Origin: Acidocella aquatica
Lineage (GTDB): Bacteria; Pseudomonadota; Alphaproteobacteria; Acetobacterales; Acetobacteraceae
NCBI RefSeq assembly: GCF_030160635.1
Contig: NZ_BSOS01000025.1
Location: 1 to 61,732 of the forward strand
Direction of reading: 5' to 3'
Length of the DNA stretch: 61,732 nucleotides
Shown: positions 9,401-17,317 of the stretch, one piece after another
Numbering within the stretch: the stretch's first letter is position 1
How the letters are laid out: each line of letters opens with the position of its first letter
Translations under genes and position numbers: made by a program
The notes under the pieces: generated by a model
Database searches by the model: none
Told to the model about the DNA's origin: nothing
The model's input: only the letters and a program-made list of their open reading frames with translations

Positions 9401-9680
9401 CTCCATCCTGCTGGTGGATTTCATCCGCTACCGGCAGGGCTCGGGCCGTCCGCTGCGCACAATCCTGCTGGAAGCCGGGGCCATCCGCGCCAAGCCCATC
9501 CTGCTCACCGCCATCGCCGCGATGATCAGCGCCTTCACCATCCTCTCAGACCCGATCTTCCAGGGCCTCGCCACCTCGTTGTTATTCGGTCTGGCGTCAT
9601 CAACGCTGCTGACCTTGCTGGTTATTCCGGCTGTCTACGTGGTTCTGCGTGACGATGGACGGCCCCATGACGCACAATAA
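6465..9680 (+). CDS. RND efflux pump, AcrB/HAE-like
   Basis: A 1071-residue inner-membrane proton antiporter with the classical RND plan: TM1 near residues 20-38, a large periplasmic loop, TM2-6, TM7, a second loop, and TM8-12. The motif GILVDDAIVVIENI supplies the TM4 aspartates of the proton relay. It overlaps the adaptor gene by ATGA and the dioxygenase gene downstream overlaps its end, so translational coupling is expected. No outer-membrane factor gene is in this operon; the TolC-like protein at 33505 could serve it. Cotranscription with sulfide-detoxification genes suggests induction by sulfide or persulfide, but what it exports cannot be read from sequence. Confidence 0.9.
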   Translation: MNLGLSGALTKRFIRSPLSPLFLIAALMAGMIALITIPREEDPQIHVPMVDVMVNTDGLKAGDGVELVTKPLETILRAIPGVEHIYSTSVDNHVTVTARFVVGTNEDSAVLRVNDKIRANLDRIPIGIPEPLVVGRGIDDVAIVTLTLTPKPDAANQWDEAGLTQLAQKLQGELIKIPSVGLTYIAGEDPEQIRIEPDPEKLMLYGVTLQQLVARVQEANQTFSAGSIRDNEQMQGVDVGHTLSGVPDIGLLLVTTRDNRPVYVRDVAKVVFGPKPLEQQVWALNRGKTGWTQSPAVTLAVAKVSGANAVTVAQAVLAQVKTLQGQLIPGDINVQVTRDYGQTATQKANELLFHLALATISIVLLIGFTLGWREAAVTAVVIPTTILLAIFAAEMMGYTINRVSLFALIFSIGILVDDAIVVIENITRHWEMHDNRSRLQAAIEAVAEVGNPTIFATLTVVMALLPMLFVSGLMGPYMAPIPAVASAAMVFSFFVAVTVVPWLMLKFVKPGKTPPGGHGAHHGGRLASIYLRIATPVLKTRKRALRFLLIVGAATILACSMFYFELVKVKLLPFDNKSELDVVLNLPPGATLEDTERSLFAAAKIAGATKEVTSMQVYAGTPAPFDFNGLVRHYYARQSPELGELHIVLVDKTKRSRESHAIAIALRQQLDSGLTLPPGGVIKVVEVPPGPPVIASLLAEIYGPDQATRLAVAQRVKSIFKSIPFIVDVDDSYGLPPPRLNITVDQDELEYFHVQQSDVNATLKDLFSGNGIGYSYRGIDRPPLEIAIGLPKSGLTWNQSVADTPIPANALPGARGVVELGQVVNVQNTLGSRAIYRRDGHYADMVTGELAGQFEAPIYGMFAVDKAIENANWGSLPKPDIRFVGQPTNESKPSLLWDGEWQITYVTFRDMGIAFGVAILGIYVLVVAQFGSFKLPLVVLTPIPLTLIGIMLGHWLLGADFTATSMIGFIALAGIIVRNSILLVDFIRYRQGSGRPLRTILLEAGAIRAKPILLTAIAAMISAFTILSDPIFQGLATSLLFGLASSTLLTLLVIPAVYVVLRDDGRPHDAQ

Positions 9681-10599
9681 CCCCCCCGATCCGCATCTCG
9701 CCCAGGCCACGCGGCAGATCCTCAAGGCGCGGCAATCACCGCGCCTTGAGGTAAAAACATTCTTCGACGAAGCCACCTTCACCGCGAGCCACGTCGTGCA
9801 CGACCCCGCAACCAGACGCGGCGCGGTGATTGACTGCGTGCTGGATTTCGACACCGCCGCCGGGCGCACCACCACCGTCTCGGCGGACGCGATCATCGCC
9901 TATATCCGCGCCACCGGCATCACGCTGGACTGGCTGCTCGAAACCCACGCCCACGCCGACCATCTCTCCGCCGCGCCCTATATCCAGCAGCATTGCGGCG
10001 GCCAGATCGCGATCGGGCGCGGTATCCTCACCGTGCAGAACGTCTTTGGCAAAATCTTCAACCTCGGCGATGAATTCACGCGCGACGGCTCGCAGTTCGG
10101 CCATCTGTTCGATGACGGCGCAGCCTTCGCGCTCGGCGGCATCCCCGTCATCGCCCTGCACGTCCCCGGCCACACCCCGGCGGACATGGCCTATATCATC
10201 GGCGAAGCCGCCTTCATCGGCGACACGATGTTCATGCCCGACTACGGCACCGCGCGCGCCGATTTCCCCGGCGGCGACGCCCGCCAGCTCTACCGCTCCA
10301 TCCGCCGCCTGCTCACCCTGCCCGCCGCCACGCGGGTGTTTCTCTGCCACGACTATAAAGCCCCCGGCCGCGACACCTACGCCTGGGAAACCACCATCGA
10401 AGCCGAACGCGGCAATGTCCATATCCAGGACGGCGTCAGCGAGGATGCCTTCCACGCCATGCGCACCGCGCGCGACGCGACATTGGGCATGCCCAAGCTC
10501 ATTCTGCCCTCGGTGCAGGTCAACATCCGCGGCGGCCGGCTGCCTCCCCCCGAGGATAACGGCACCAGCTACCTCAAGCTTCCGCTGAACCTGTTATGA
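9667..10599 (+). CDS. ETHE1/Blh-type persulfide dioxygenase (MBL fold)
   Basis: A metallo-beta-lactamase-fold protein of about 310 residues resembling the mononuclear-iron persulfide dioxygenases ETHE1 and bacterial Blh, which oxidise glutathione persulfide to sulfite. Visible motifs are THAHADH, the HVPGHTPADM histidine, the DYGTARADFPGGD segment characteristic of this branch, and FLCHDY near the end. ATG 9667 is used; GTG 9649 and ATG 9655 in the same frame are alternatives that lengthen the overlap with the pump gene. In Xylella and Agrobacterium the homologous blh gene is in the BigR operon, matching the regulator found here. Confidence 0.9.
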   Translation: MTHNNPPDPHLAQATRQILKARQSPRLEVKTFFDEATFTASHVVHDPATRRGAVIDCVLDFDTAAGRTTTVSADAIIAYIRATGITLDWLLETHAHADHLSAAPYIQQHCGGQIAIGRGILTVQNVFGKIFNLGDEFTRDGSQFGHLFDDGAAFALGGIPVIALHVPGHTPADMAYIIGEAAFIGDTMFMPDYGTARADFPGGDARQLYRSIRRLLTLPAATRVFLCHDYKAPGRDTYAWETTIEAERGNVHIQDGVSEDAFHAMRTARDATLGMPKLILPSVQVNIRGGRLPPPEDNGTSYLKLPLNLL

Positions 10600-11399
10600 T
10601 TCTCACACCTCTCCAACTCGGCCTCGGCGGGTTTTCGGGCACACTCGTCGGCTTCACCCTCGGGCTGGTCGGCGGCGGCGGCTCCATCCTGGCGGTGCCG
10701 CTCATGCTCTATGTCGTCGGCATCAAAAACCCGCACATCGCCATCGGCACCAGCGCGCTGGCCGTCGCCGCCAATGCCGCGACCGGCCTCTTCAACCACC
10801 ACCGCGCGGGCACCGTGCGCTGGCAATGCGGCGGCATGTTCGCTGTCGCGGGCGTCCTCGGCGCTTTGTTCGGCAGCAGCGCCGGCAAGGCGTTCGACGG
10901 CCAGAAGCTCCTCTTCCTGTTCGCTTTGCTGATGATCGCGGTCGGCATCCTGATGCTGCGCAGACGCCGCAACACCGGCAACGATGCCGCCGAGTGCAAA
11001 CGCCAGAACGCCCCGAAAGTGCTGAGCATCGGCCTCGCCACGGGTCTGTTCTCTGGTTTCTTCGGCATTGGCGGCGGCTTTCTCATCGTCCCCGGCCTGC
11101 TTATCTCAACCGGCATGCCCGTGCTCAACGCCATCGGCACATCCCTGATCGCCGTCACCGCCTTCGGGCTGACAACCGCCTTCAACTACGCCCTCTCCGG
11201 CCTGGTCGACTGGCCCCTGGCCATCGTCTTCATCCTCGGGGGCTTCCTCGGCAGCTTCTTTGGCATGCGCACCGCCCGGTTTCTCTCCGGCACCGCCGGG
11301 CGCCTCAACACAGTCTTCGCCGGGCTGATCTTCGCCGTCGCCGTCTACATGCTATATCGCAGCGCCGCCGCCCTGGGGTTCAACCTCTCCGCGTTATGA
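10596..11399 (+). CDS. TauE/SafE-family sulfite exporter
   Basis: A 267-residue inner-membrane protein with about eight hydrophobic segments in two similar halves, each with a glycine-rich loop (GLVGGGGS and GFFGIGGGF), the hallmark of TauE/SafE transporters. It overlaps the dioxygenase gene by 4 nt. Because the dioxygenase makes sulfite, export of sulfite is the natural last step of the pathway, as proposed for the permease of other BigR operons. Its end overlaps the convergent pmbA gene by 6 nt and no terminator separates them. Confidence 0.9.
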   Translation: MILTPLQLGLGGFSGTLVGFTLGLVGGGGSILAVPLMLYVVGIKNPHIAIGTSALAVAANAATGLFNHHRAGTVRWQCGGMFAVAGVLGALFGSSAGKAFDGQKLLFLFALLMIAVGILMLRRRRNTGNDAAECKRQNAPKVLSIGLATGLFSGFFGIGGGFLIVPGLLISTGMPVLNAIGTSLIAVTAFGLTTAFNYALSGLVDWPLAIVFILGGFLGSFFGMRTARFLSGTAGRLNTVFAGLIFAVAVYMLYRSAAALGFNLSAL

Positions 11400-12707
11400 A
11401 CCAGCCAGCATCATCCCGTCGATCCGCAGCGTCGGCGCGTCGGTGCCGCGCTTGAACTCCAAATCGTTGGCGGGCCGCAGCGCCGCGAACATGTCGCGCA
11501 GGTTCCCCGCGATGGTAAACTCCGCCACCGGCTCGGCCAACTGGCCGTCACGGATCATGAACCCCGCCGCCCCGCGCGAATAATCGCCGGTAATGCCGTT
11601 CACGCCCATGCCGATCAACTCGGTTACGAACAGCCCCTCGCCGATATCCGCCATCAGCTCCCGCGGGCTCATCGCCCCCGGCTCCATGTAAAAATTACTG
11701 ACCCCGCCCGCGTTCCCCGTGGTCTTCAGGCCAAGCTGGTTGGCGCTGCGCGTGTCCAAAATCCAACTTGTCAGAACGCCATCGCCGATAAACGCGCGCC
11801 GCCCGCCGGGCTGGCCTTCGCGGTCGAACGGGCGCGAGCGCCGCCCGCGCACGCGCAGCGGATCATCGATAATGCGTATCCCCGGCGCGAACACCGCCTG
11901 CCCCAGCGCATCCTTCAGGAACGAGGTTTTGCGCGCAATCGCCGCACCGTTGATCGCCCCGGCGAGATGCCCGAGAAAACTTCCCGCCACGCGCGGATGG
12001 AACAGCACCGGCAGCTTGCCGGTTTTTGGCCGCACCGGGTTGAGCCGCGCCAGCGCCTGCTCCGCCGCCCTGCGGCCCAGCACCGCCGGGTCCTCCAGGT
12101 CAGCGCCATGCCCGGCGGATGAGGAGTCATAATCGCGCTGCATCCCTGTCCCCGTCCCCGCGATCGCGGTGGCGGAAACCCCGTGGTAGGAGCGCGGATA
12201 CATGCCCGCAAACCCCAGGCTGGTCGCCCGCAACACATAGCTGCGCGACCAGCTGGCCGATGCTCCCTCCGAATTGGTGATCCCCGGCACCGCCAGTGCC
12301 GCATCCTCGGCGGCGGCGGCGCGGGCGATCAGCACCGCCATGCCGGGCTCCAGCGGATCATCCAGATCCAGCAGCGCCGCATCCATCGGCGGCGGCGCTT
12401 CGGGGATTTCCGCATAAGGGTCTTCCGGCACCACCCGGGCCATCGCCACCGCCTGCTCAGCAAGGCGCGCAAACGCCGCCGGATCAATCGAGCTGGCCGA
12501 AATCGAGGCGCTGCATTTGCCGACAAACACCCGCAGCCCCAACTCGCGGGATTCCGCGCGCTCGGTTTCCTCGATTTTGCCAAGCCGCCGCTGCACCGAA
12601 ATCGAGGTGCCGGCACTCAGGCCCACTTCCGCCACATCCGCCCCGGCGGCCTTCGCCGCGCGCAAAAATTCCTGCGCCTGGCCCAACAGCTCCTGGTTTT
12701 CGCGCAT
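11394..12707 (-). CDS. pmbA: TldE/PmbA-family metalloprotease subunit
   Basis: A protein of about 437 residues of the TldD/PmbA (TldE) family. TldD and TldE form a heterodimeric protease that in E. coli matures microcin B17 and degrades the CcdA antitoxin; TldD carries the zinc site and PmbA is the partner. The C-terminal segment GVNGITGDYSRGAAGFMIR is typical. A TTG at 12713 overlaps the upstream stop (TTGA) and is a possible start; ATG 12707 is listed. It is the last gene of the hemW-thrC-M16-pmbA unit. No tldD partner is within the window. Confidence 0.9.
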   Translation of the reverse strand: MRENQELLGQAQEFLRAAKAAGADVAEVGLSAGTSISVQRRLGKIEETERAESRELGLRVFVGKCSASISASSIDPAAFARLAEQAVAMARVVPEDPYAEIPEAPPPMDAALLDLDDPLEPGMAVLIARAAAAEDAALAVPGITNSEGASASWSRSYVLRATSLGFAGMYPRSYHGVSATAIAGTGTGMQRDYDSSSAGHGADLEDPAVLGRRAAEQALARLNPVRPKTGKLPVLFHPRVAGSFLGHLAGAINGAAIARKTSFLKDALGQAVFAPGIRIIDDPLRVRGRRSRPFDREGQPGGRRAFIGDGVLTSWILDTRSANQLGLKTTGNAGGVSNFYMEPGAMSPRELMADIGEGLFVTELIGMGVNGITGDYSRGAAGFMIRDGQLAEPVAEFTIAGNLRDMFAALRPANDLEFKRGTDAPTLRIDGMMLAGS

Positions 12708-12709
12708 GT

Positions 12710-13975
12710 TCAAGCCGCCAGACTATCAATGATGGATGAGAGTTTCGGCACCTGCCCGATCGGCCCGATGGTCGCCAGCGTCGGCCGGGATTTGAAAATC
12801 TTCGCCGCCGCCGCGCACACATCCGCCTGCGTCACCGCCTCGATCTTGGCCACCGTCTCGGCGGCGGGGATCACCCGGCCAAAAATCTGCCACTGGCGCG
12901 CCAGCTGTTCGCAGCGGCTCCCGGTTGACTCCAGGCTCATCAGCAACCCGGCCTTGAGCTGCGCCCGCGCCCGGTTCAGCTCCGCCTCGCTCACCGCCAG
13001 CTGCACCTTCGCCAGCTCCTCCAGCGTCACCGGCATCAGCTCGGCCGCCTCGGACTCACCAGTCCCCGCGTAAATCCCGAACAACCCGCCATCCTCGGCC
13101 GGCGCGGTGAAGCTGTAGATGGAATAAACCAGCCCCCGCTTCTCGCGGATTTCCTGGAACAACCGTGAAGACATGCCCCCGCCCAGCAGAGTCGAGAGCA
13201 GCATCGAGGGGTAATAATCCGGCTCGCCGTAAGCCGGCGCATCAAACCCCAGCACGATATGCGCCTGGTCCAGCTCGCGCGACTCCCGGTATTCGCCGCC
13301 CGTGTAATCCGCCGCCATCGGCTCATGCCGCTCGGCCTTGGGCAGGTCGGCAAAGTGGCGCGCCACCATATCCACCAGCCGCTCATGCTCCAGATTGCCG
13401 CAGGCGGCGATGACCATGTTCTCTGGTGTATAATGCGCGGCCATGAACCCCGGCAGCGCATCGCGCTTCATGCCTTTGATGATTGCCTCGGTCCCCAGTA
13501 CCGGCCGCCCCATCGGCTGCGAGGGATACGCGGCCGACTGGAAATGGTCGAACACAATATCGTCGGGCGTGTCATTCGCCTGGCCGATCTCCTGCAAAAT
13601 CACGCCCCGCTCGCGCTCCAGCTCCTCCACCTCAAAAGTGGAATGGCAGAGAATATCGCCGATGATATCAACGCCAAGCCCCAGGTCCTCCTTGAGCAGC
13701 TTGACATAATAGGCCGTCTGCTCGCGCGAGGTATAGGCGTTGATATGCCCGCCGACATTCTCAATCGCCTCGGCGATGTCGATGGCCGAGCGGCTCGTGG
13801 TGCCCTTGAACGCCATATGCTCCAGAAAATGCGCGACGCCGTTTTCCGCCGCCATCTCATGGCGCGTCCCCGCCCCGATATACGCCCCGAAGGAGACCGT
13901 CTCCACCCGCTCCATCCGCTCCGTCAGCACCGTCAGGCCCGAGGGCAGGGTGGTAATCTTAACCTGTTCAGTCAT
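12710..13975 (-). CDS. M16-family zinc peptidase (processing-peptidase-like)
   Basis: A 421-residue M16 metallopeptidase of the mitochondrial-processing-peptidase type. The inverted zinc motif HFLEH is at residues 49-53 and the third ligand region ELERERGVILQEI follows about 75 residues later, so it looks catalytically complete. The length fits a single-chain M16B enzyme made of two homologous halves. No signal peptide is seen. The start overlaps the thrC stop codon (TGATG), and pmbA follows with overlap, so all three are probably translated from one mRNA. Pairing of thrC with an M16 peptidase gene is common in alphaproteobacteria. Confidence 0.92.
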   Translation of the reverse strand: MTEQVKITTLPSGLTVLTERMERVETVSFGAYIGAGTRHEMAAENGVAHFLEHMAFKGTTSRSAIDIAEAIENVGGHINAYTSREQTAYYVKLLKEDLGLGVDIIGDILCHSTFEVEELERERGVILQEIGQANDTPDDIVFDHFQSAAYPSQPMGRPVLGTEAIIKGMKRDALPGFMAAHYTPENMVIAACGNLEHERLVDMVARHFADLPKAERHEPMAADYTGGEYRESRELDQAHIVLGFDAPAYGEPDYYPSMLLSTLLGGGMSSRLFQEIREKRGLVYSIYSFTAPAEDGGLFGIYAGTGESEAAELMPVTLEELAKVQLAVSEAELNRARAQLKAGLLMSLESTGSRCEQLARQWQIFGRVIPAAETVAKIEAVTQADVCAAAAKIFKSRPTLATIGPIGQVPKLSSIIDSLAA

Positions 13976-15372
13976 CAAATATTCCTGTTCGCAAAATTCC
14001 GCACCAACCCCTTAACCTGCTCAAAATCGTTCGGGGCGGTCACATAACGCTCTTGTCTCTCATATAGGCCGGATAAATGCGGTGGTAAGGCCGGGCGGAA
14101 ACCAACGGCCTTTTCGATGGCATCGGGGAATTTGGCCGGATGCGCCGTCGCCGCCACGATCACCGGCAGCCCCACCGGCGCGCAGGCCCGCGCCGCCGCC
14201 AGGCCGATGGCCGTATGCGGGTCAGCCAGATATTGCGCCTCGCGCCAGGTGCGGGCGACCTCCGCCAGCGTCGCCTCGTCGCTGAGCCGGAAGCCCGTGA
14301 AATCACGCCGGATCGCGCGCCACACATCCTCCGCCACGCTCATTTTCCCGGTGGCGCGGAAATCCGCCATGGTCCGCGCCGTGGCCTGCGCGTCACGGCC
14401 CAGGAACTCATGGAGCAGCCGCTCGAAATTGGAGCTGACACCAATGTCCATGGAAGGCGACAGGCTTTCCTCCACCGGGCGCAGGCTCATGTCGTTGCTC
14501 GCCAGAAACCGGCTCAAAATATCGTTGCGGTTGCTCGCCACGATGAATTTGCCGATCGGCACGCCCATCTGCTTGGCGGCCCAGGCGGCCAGCACATTGC
14601 CGAAATTGCCCGTCGGCACCGCGACAGCAACCTCGCGCTCCGGCGCGCCCAGCGCCAGCGCGGCCGCGAAATAATACGGTATCTGCGCCGCGATCCGCGC
14701 GAAATTGATGGAATTGACCGCTGAGAGGCTGATCGCGGTGCGCAGCGGCACATCGGCGAACATCGCCTTCACCATGTCCTGGCAATCGTCAAAATTGCCC
14801 TTCAGCGCGATGTTCATCACGTTCGGCGCGGTCACCGTGGTCATCTGGCGGCGCTGCACCTCGCTGGTGCGCCCTTCGGGGTGCAAAATAACAATATCCA
14901 CCCGGCTGCGCCCGGCCATCGCCTCGATCGCCGCCGAGCCGGTATCGCCCGAGGTGGCGCCGGCGATGCAAACCCGCCCGCCCCGTGCCGCCAGCACATG
15001 CTCAAACAAATGCCCGGCCAGTTGCAGCGCCAGATCCTTGAAGGCCAGCGTCGGCCCATGAAAAAGCTCCAGCGCGAAGATGCCGGTATCAAGCTGCACC
15101 AGCGGCACCACGGCGGGGTGCGAGAACCCGGCATAGGCGCGGCGGCACATCGCCTGTAAATCAGCAAAATCAATCGCTTCGCCCACAAACGGCGCCATCA
15201 CCCGCGCCGCCAGCTCCGCATAGGGCAGGCCGCGCAACGCCCTTAATTCGGCGGCGGAAAACCGTGGCCAGCTCTCGGGCATATACAACCCGCCGTCATC
15301 GGCCAGCCCCGCCAGCAGCACGTCCGCAAAATCCTTACCCTCAGCCTGACCCCGTGTGGATACGTAACGCAT
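13975..15372 (-). CDS. thrC: Threonine synthase
   Basis: A 465-residue PLP enzyme that converts O-phosphohomoserine to threonine and phosphate. The N-terminal YVSTRG and the PLP-lysine motif GPTLAFKDLALQ are diagnostic, and ATSGDTGSAA contributes to phosphate binding. Length fits the longer bacterial/fungal class of the enzyme. ATG 15372 is preferred over a TTG at 15384 because GGAGAG sits 6-7 nt before the ATG. It lies 28 nt after hemW and overlaps the M16 peptidase gene. Confidence 0.95.
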   Translation of the reverse strand: MRYVSTRGQAEGKDFADVLLAGLADDGGLYMPESWPRFSAAELRALRGLPYAELAARVMAPFVGEAIDFADLQAMCRRAYAGFSHPAVVPLVQLDTGIFALELFHGPTLAFKDLALQLAGHLFEHVLAARGGRVCIAGATSGDTGSAAIEAMAGRSRVDIVILHPEGRTSEVQRRQMTTVTAPNVMNIALKGNFDDCQDMVKAMFADVPLRTAISLSAVNSINFARIAAQIPYYFAAALALGAPEREVAVAVPTGNFGNVLAAWAAKQMGVPIGKFIVASNRNDILSRFLASNDMSLRPVEESLSPSMDIGVSSNFERLLHEFLGRDAQATARTMADFRATGKMSVAEDVWRAIRRDFTGFRLSDEATLAEVARTWREAQYLADPHTAIGLAAARACAPVGLPVIVAATAHPAKFPDAIEKAVGFRPALPPHLSGLYERQERYVTAPNDFEQVKGLVRNFANRNI

Positions 15373-15400
15373 AAATCTCTCCAATGGTGCTGTGGCTATA

Positions 15401-16549
15401 CTATCGGGCCAAGGCTGGCAGCAATGCGTCCAGCCGCTTGCGGCCCTCCGCCGTCGCCGCCAGATGCGTCGAGGTCTGGACCAGATACCCCTCCTCGACG
15501 CAGGCCGCCAAAATCACCGGCTCCACCGCGTCGGGCAGCGCCGTGCCGGTGCGCGCGAAAAAATGCTCAAAACCTATGCCCTCGGCCAGCCGCAACCCCA
15601 TCAGCAGCGCCTCGCGGGCGCGATCGCGGGTGTTCACCACCTCCTCGCGCGCCGTCCCGCTGCCGGTGGTCTCCACCAGTTCCGCCCACGCCTCCGGCCC
15701 GCGATGCTTCGCGCCCGCCACCAGCCCCCCTCCCAGGGTCAACCTGCCATGCGCGCCAGGGCCGATCCCGGCGTAATCATCATAGCGCCAATAGCTCAGA
15801 TTATGCCGGCTCTCGCCGCCCGGCCTGGCGTAGTTGGAAATCTCATACGGCAGCAGCCCGAAGCGCGCCGCCTCCTCGGCGGTGGCGTCATACAGCGCCG
15901 CCGCCAGCTCCTCGCCCGGCATCTCGAACGCCCCGCGCGCATAAAGCGTGTGGAATTTGGTGCCTTCCTCGATGGTGAGCTGGTAGAGCGACAAATGGTC
16001 CGCCGCCAACCCCAGCGCGAACCGCACCTCTTCCCGCCACGCCGCCACGCTCTGCCCCGGCCGCGCGAAAATCAGGTCAAACGACAATCGCGGAAAAATT
16101 TTCCGCGCCAGCTCGATGGCATCAACCGCCTGCCCCGCCGAATGCTCCCGCCCTAAAAATTTCAGCGCCTCGGGCTCGAAACTCTGCACCCCGATGGAAA
16201 CCCGGTTCACCCCCGCATCGCGATATCCGGCAAAGCGCCCGGCCTCGATACTGGTCGGGTTCGCCTCCAGCGTGATCTCGATATCCGCCGCCGGGCTAAA
16301 CAGCGCCGCGGCATCGCCGATCAGCGCCGCGACATTCTCCGGGTCGAGCAGGCTCGGCGTGCCGCCGCCAAAAAAAATCGAGGTCAGCCGCCGGGGGCCG
16401 ATGCGCGCCGCCTCATGCGCCAGCTCGCGCCGCAGCGCCGCCACCATGCGCGCCTGCGGGATTTTCTCGCGGACATGGGAGTTAAAGTCGCAATACGGGC
16501 ATTTGCTCAGGCAAAACGGCCAGTGAATATAGAGGGCAAGCGGGTCCAT
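15401..16549 (-). CDS. hemW: HemW-type radical SAM protein
   Basis: About 382 residues of the HemN/HemW radical SAM family. The 4Fe-4S site CLSKCPYC (CX3CX2C) is near residue 14 and is followed by GGGTPS. It is shorter than true coproporphyrinogen dehydrogenase HemN and lacks the N-terminal extension of that enzyme, so the heme-chaperone HemW assignment is preferred. ATG 16549 is given; a TTG at 16567 with GGAG upstream is an alternative. It is the first gene of a leftward operon and diverges from the ABC transporter genes with about 40 bp or less between starts. Confidence 0.9.
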   Translation of the reverse strand: MDPLALYIHWPFCLSKCPYCDFNSHVREKIPQARMVAALRRELAHEAARIGPRRLTSIFFGGGTPSLLDPENVAALIGDAAALFSPAADIEITLEANPTSIEAGRFAGYRDAGVNRVSIGVQSFEPEALKFLGREHSAGQAVDAIELARKIFPRLSFDLIFARPGQSVAAWREEVRFALGLAADHLSLYQLTIEEGTKFHTLYARGAFEMPGEELAAALYDATAEEAARFGLLPYEISNYARPGGESRHNLSYWRYDDYAGIGPGAHGRLTLGGGLVAGAKHRGPEAWAELVETTGSGTAREEVVNTRDRAREALLMGLRLAEGIGFEHFFARTGTALPDAVEPVILAACVEEGYLVQTSTHLAATAEGRKRLDALLPALAR

Positions 16550-16588
16550 CGCCTGGACATACGCCAATCTCTCCGCCTATCCAAAACC

Positions 16589-17317
16589 ATGGACGCCATC
16601 ACCGTAACCAACCTGGTCAAGCGCTACCCGCACACGCTGGCGGTGGACGATATCTCCTTCACCCTGCCCCAGGGCGGCGTGCTCGGCCTGCTCGGCGGCA
16701 ACGGGGCGGGCAAGACCACCACCATCTCCATGCTGCTCGGCCTGCTGGTCCCAACCTCCGGGCAGATCACCGTGCTGGGCCACGACATCGCCCGCGACCG
16801 CTTCAAGGCGCTGGAGCGGATGAATTTCTCCTCGCCCTATATCGCCCTGCCCGCCCGGCTCTCGGTGGAGGAGAACCTGCGCGTCTATGGGCATCTCTAT
16901 AACGTGCCCAACCTGCGCCGGCGCATCGCAGAGCTGACCGGGCAGTTCCACCTCGGCGCCTTGCTCGCGCGCCCCGCCGGGGAACTCTCCGCCGGGCAGA
17001 AAACCCGCGTGGCGCTGGCCAAATCACTCATCAACAAGCCGGACCTGCTGCTGCTCGACGAACCCACCGCCAGCCTCGACCCCGACACCGGCGACTACGT
17101 GCGCACCATGCTGGAAGCCTACCGGGCCGAGACCAACGCCGCCATTCTGCTCGCCTCGCACAACATGGCCGAGGTCGAGCGCCTGTGCGATACGGTGCTG
17201 ATGCTCAAAGCCGGCAAAATCGTCGACCAGGGCACGCCCGATGCGCTGATCGCCCGCTATGGGCGCGAGGACCTCGAGCAGGTGTTTCTTGATATCGCGC
17301 GGCGGGAAGAACCATGA
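16589..17317 (+). CDS. ABC-2 type exporter, ATP-binding subunit
   Basis: A 242-residue ATPase with Walker A GGNGAGKTTT, signature LSAGQKTRVALAKS and Walker B LLLLDEPTASLD. It resembles the CcmA/NodI/DrrA branch of ATPases that energise ABC-2 membrane exporters. The start ATG follows a weak upstream region without a clear Shine-Dalgarno sequence. The next gene overlaps by 4 nt and encodes the permease, so the two form a complete exporter. The substrate is unknown; drug, polysaccharide or lipid are typical for the class. Confidence 0.93.
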   Translation: MDAITVTNLVKRYPHTLAVDDISFTLPQGGVLGLLGGNGAGKTTTISMLLGLLVPTSGQITVLGHDIARDRFKALERMNFSSPYIALPARLSVEENLRVYGHLYNVPNLRRRIAELTGQFHLGALLARPAGELSAGQKTRVALAKSLINKPDLLLLDEPTASLDPDTGDYVRTMLEAYRAETNAAILLASHNMAEVERLCDTVLMLKAGKIVDQGTPDALIARYGREDLEQVFLDIARREEP

